From positions 1 through 8,269 of the forward strand of contig JASIJX010000467.1 of the NCBI GenBank assembly GCA_030049955.1: DNA of 8,269 nucleotides, read 5' to 3'. The position numbers and the translations under genes are program-made. The notes under the pieces were generated by a model. That model saw only the letters and a program-made list of their open reading frames with translations, had not been told where the DNA came from and did no database searches. The stretch's first letter is position 1. Every line of letters starts with the position of its first letter. Positions 6,710 through 8,269 of this stretch are shown in pieces. The DNA is from Acidobacteriaceae bacterium. Its GTDB lineage: Bacteria; Acidobacteriota; Terriglobia; Terriglobales; Acidobacteriaceae.

Positions 6710-7061
6710 AGTCGGTCCACTCGGTTTACGTTGGCCGTCCAGCGGTTGTTCCGCTTCCCGGCAGCACAAGATTACACCGGAATGTTTACCAACCATCGCC
6801 AATAGCGAACAGACGGCGAATATTTGCCGCCCACACAAAGAGGCCGCGTCTAATGCCATCACCTGCCTGCAATGCTCTTTGGCTTGTCGTTTTCCCTCAA
6901 GAAAATCGCTTTTGTTATTGATTTTTTTCTGATTGTCTCACTACACTTGCTCTGCAACACGGCAGAGGCATTTCGGCGCACCGGCTTTCCTGCTCGCGAG
7001 GGAAAGGGAGCTTGTGAGAACTGGATCACTGACAAGCCAATCGCAAAAGGAAAGAAGGCGG
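6710..7061. other. Divergent intergenic region with AT-rich core
   Basis: About 350 bp between the minus-strand exporter cluster and the plus-strand GH3 gene. The part from about 6885 to 6950 is markedly T-rich compared with the rest of the window, including a seven-T run at 6922-6928. AAAATC (6902-6905 plus 6906-6907) and GATTTT (6920-6925) form a short inverted repeat with a 12-nt gap. I found no RNA gene and no convincing small gene here. It must hold promoters for both directions; only a plus-strand candidate could be proposed. Confidence 0.55.
6918..6947 (+). promoter_or_regulatory. Candidate sigma70 promoter for the GH3 gene
   Basis: TTGATT (6918-6923) and TACACT (6942-6947) are separated by 18 bp. 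Each matches four of six consensus positions. It sits in the AT-rich core about 115 nt upstream of the GH3 ATG. The overlap with the AAAATC/GATTTT inverted repeat would allow repressor control, but no regulator is encoded nearby. Confidence 0.3.
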
Positions 7062-8269
7062 ATGAAGAAGCAATCCAAAAACGCAAGCGCGCGGCGCGCA
7101 AAGGTTCCCGACTACAAAAAACCAGATCTTCCCTCGGCGCGGCGGACCTGGGATTTGCTCTCGCGCATGACGCTCGACGAGAAGGCTGCGCAGATGGTCT
7201 GCATCTGGCAGAAGAAACCTGAAATGCTCGTGGATGCAGATGGCAACTTCGACGAGCAAAAGGCGAAAAAGGCCTTCCGCGACGGCCGCGGCCTTGGCCA
7301 GGTGGGTCGTCCGAGCGACGCCGGTAAGGGCAAAAACGCACGTGAGATGGCAGAGCTGACCAATGCCATCCAGAAGTTTTTCCTCGAAAACAGCCGTTTG
7401 GGCATCCCGGTGATCTTTCACGAGGAGTGCCTGCACGGCCACGCCGCCGTGGATGGAACCAGCTTTCCGCAGCCCATAGCGCTGGGCGCAACGTTCAATC
7501 CCGAACTTGTAGAAAAGCTGTTTGCCGTGACCGCCGCCGAATCGCGGCTGCGCGGCACTCACCAGGCGCTGACGCCTGTGGTCGACGTGGCGCTGGAGCC
7601 GCGCTGGGGACGCGTGGAAGAAACCTATGGCGAGGATCCTTTCCTTGTCGCGCGGCTGGGAATCGCCGCCGTCAAGGGTTTCCAGGGTGACCGCAGTTTT
7701 CGCGACAAGCGCCACGTAATTGCCACGCTCAAGCACTTTGTGGGGCACGGGCAGCCCGAATCGGGCATGAACTGCGCGCCGGCCAACGTCTCCCTGCGAG
7801 TGCTGCGTGAGACGTTTCTATCCACGTTCCGCGAAGCGCTGCGCGAGACCGGCGCCATCAGCGTGATGGCGTCCTACAACGAAGTTGACGGCATTCCTTC
7901 GCATGCCAACCGCTGGCTGCTTAGGGACGTGCTCCGCAAGGAGATGGGCTTCAAGGGCTTCATTGTCTCTGACTACTTCGCCATCTGGGAGCTGGGCTAC
8001 CGGCCCGACACGCACGGTCACTTTGTTGCCAAAGACAAGAAGGAGTCCTGCGCGCTCGCGGTCAAGGCCGGCGTGAATATCGAGCTGCCCGACCCCGACT
8101 GCTACCTCCATCTTGTGGAACTGGTGCGTAAGGGCGTCTTGAAGGAATCGGAGCTCGATGAGCTGGTGGCGCCGATGCTCTTTTGGAAGTTCGAAATGGG
8201 CCTCTTCGACGATCCGTATGTCGATCCTGGCGAGGCCGAGCGTGTGGTGGGCAGCGAGGAACACGGCCA
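7062..8269 (+). CDS. Glycoside hydrolase family 3 beta-glycosidase, 3' end outside window
   Basis: Retaining exo-acting beta-glycosidase (beta-glucosidase/xylosidase type); 402 codons are visible and the frame is still open at the window edge. The N-terminal GH3 barrel is clear: WDLLSRMTLDEKAAQM, HEECLHG (120-126), RWGRVEETYGEDP (181-193) and KHFVGHG (224-230, with the usual substrate-binding Lys-His). Nucleophile D304 lies in VSDYF, AGVNIELP follows, and KFEMGLFDDPYVD (from 376) marks the end of the barrel. The acid/base residue would be in the unseen C-terminal part. ATG 7062 has GAAGG 3 nt and AAGGA 10 nt upstream. A GTG at 7014, after GGGAG, would add 16 residues. Neither N-terminus is a signal peptide; it is strongly basic, which suggests a cytoplasmic enzyme acting on imported oligosaccharides. 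Which sugar it cleaves cannot be decided from this part. Confidence 0.92.
   Translation, partial: MKKQSKNASARRAKVPDYKKPDLPSARRTWDLLSRMTLDEKAAQMVCIWQKKPEMLVDADGNFDEQKAKKAFRDGRGLGQVGRPSDAGKGKNAREMAELTNAIQKFFLENSRLGIPVIFHEECLHGHAAVDGTSFPQPIALGATFNPELVEKLFAVTAAESRLRGTHQALTPVVDVALEPRWGRVEETYGEDPFLVARLGIAAVKGFQGDRSFRDKRHVIATLKHFVGHGQPESGMNCAPANVSLRVLRETFLSTFREALRETGAISVMASYNEVDGIPSHANRWLLRDVLRKEMGFKGFIVSDYFAIWELGYRPDTHGHFVAKDKKESCALAVKAGVNIELPDPDCYLHLVELVRKGVLKESELDELVAPMLFWKFEMGLFDDPYVDPGEAERVVGSEEHG

Noticed and set aside
6710..6862. N-terminal extension of the adaptor to ATG 6862
   Set aside because: The added 51 residues resemble no adaptor N-terminus and would place an odd Cys-rich segment before the normal tail and anchor; no ribosome site is seen.
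6872..7222. 116-codon plus-strand frame whose first 33 residues look like a signal sequence, overlapping the GH3 start
   Set aside because: It is in a different frame from GH3 and has no Shine-Dalgarno. The hydrophobic start is explained by T-rich promoter DNA, and the rest reads across the GH3 gene out of frame. A sequencing frameshift joining it to GH3 is possible but unsupported.

Overview
This is a G+C-rich bacterial segment with dense coding and long spurious antisense frames. The gene style suggests an Acidobacteriota-like (Terriglobia-type) soil heterotroph: a two-permease FtsX-family ABC exporter with an HlyD-type adaptor, a Spinster-like MFS transporter and a GH3 glycosidase. That assignment is an inference from gene style; there is no rRNA or marker gene here. 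The adaptor carries a match to the TolC-docking motif, which points to a Gram-negative (diderm) envelope.

Layout, left to right. (1) 1-150 is a leader rich in CCGAA/TTCGG inverted repeats, ahead of a GTG-started Spinster-like MFS transporter (151-1392, +). (2) A 48-bp convergent gap (1393-1440) holds overlapping inverted repeats that may form a shared terminator. (3) A minus-strand cluster, read from right to left, encodes an HlyD/MacA-like adaptor (6709-5486), a LolD/MacB-type ATPase (5292-4528), a first FtsX-type permease (4528-3377), a second FtsX-type permease (3374-2088) and a small exported OB-fold-like protein (1995-1441). The ATPase and the two permeases are translationally coupled (1-nt overlap, then a 2-nt gap, each start with a strong Shine-Dalgarno). 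The adaptor is separated from the ATPase by a 193-nt leader containing two families of short tandem repeats. The last gene is 92 nt beyond the second permease, with a possible stem-loop between. (4) 6710-7061 is a divergent intergenic region with an AT-rich core and a candidate promoter. (5) A GH3 beta-glycosidase gene starts at 7062 on the plus strand and runs off the right edge.

How the genes work together: the adaptor, ATPase and two different permeases should form one inner-membrane export complex. It combines a LolCDE-like permease heterodimer with a MacA-like periplasmic adaptor. The adaptor's docking motif predicts an outer-membrane TolC-like channel encoded elsewhere. The substrate cannot be read from sequence. 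The MFS and GH3 genes are probably independent units. I see no CRISPR array, RNA gene, insertion sequence, phage gene or toxin-antitoxin pair. The least ordinary items are the OB-fold-like exported protein trailing the exporter operon, and the repeat-bearing leader of the ATPase gene.
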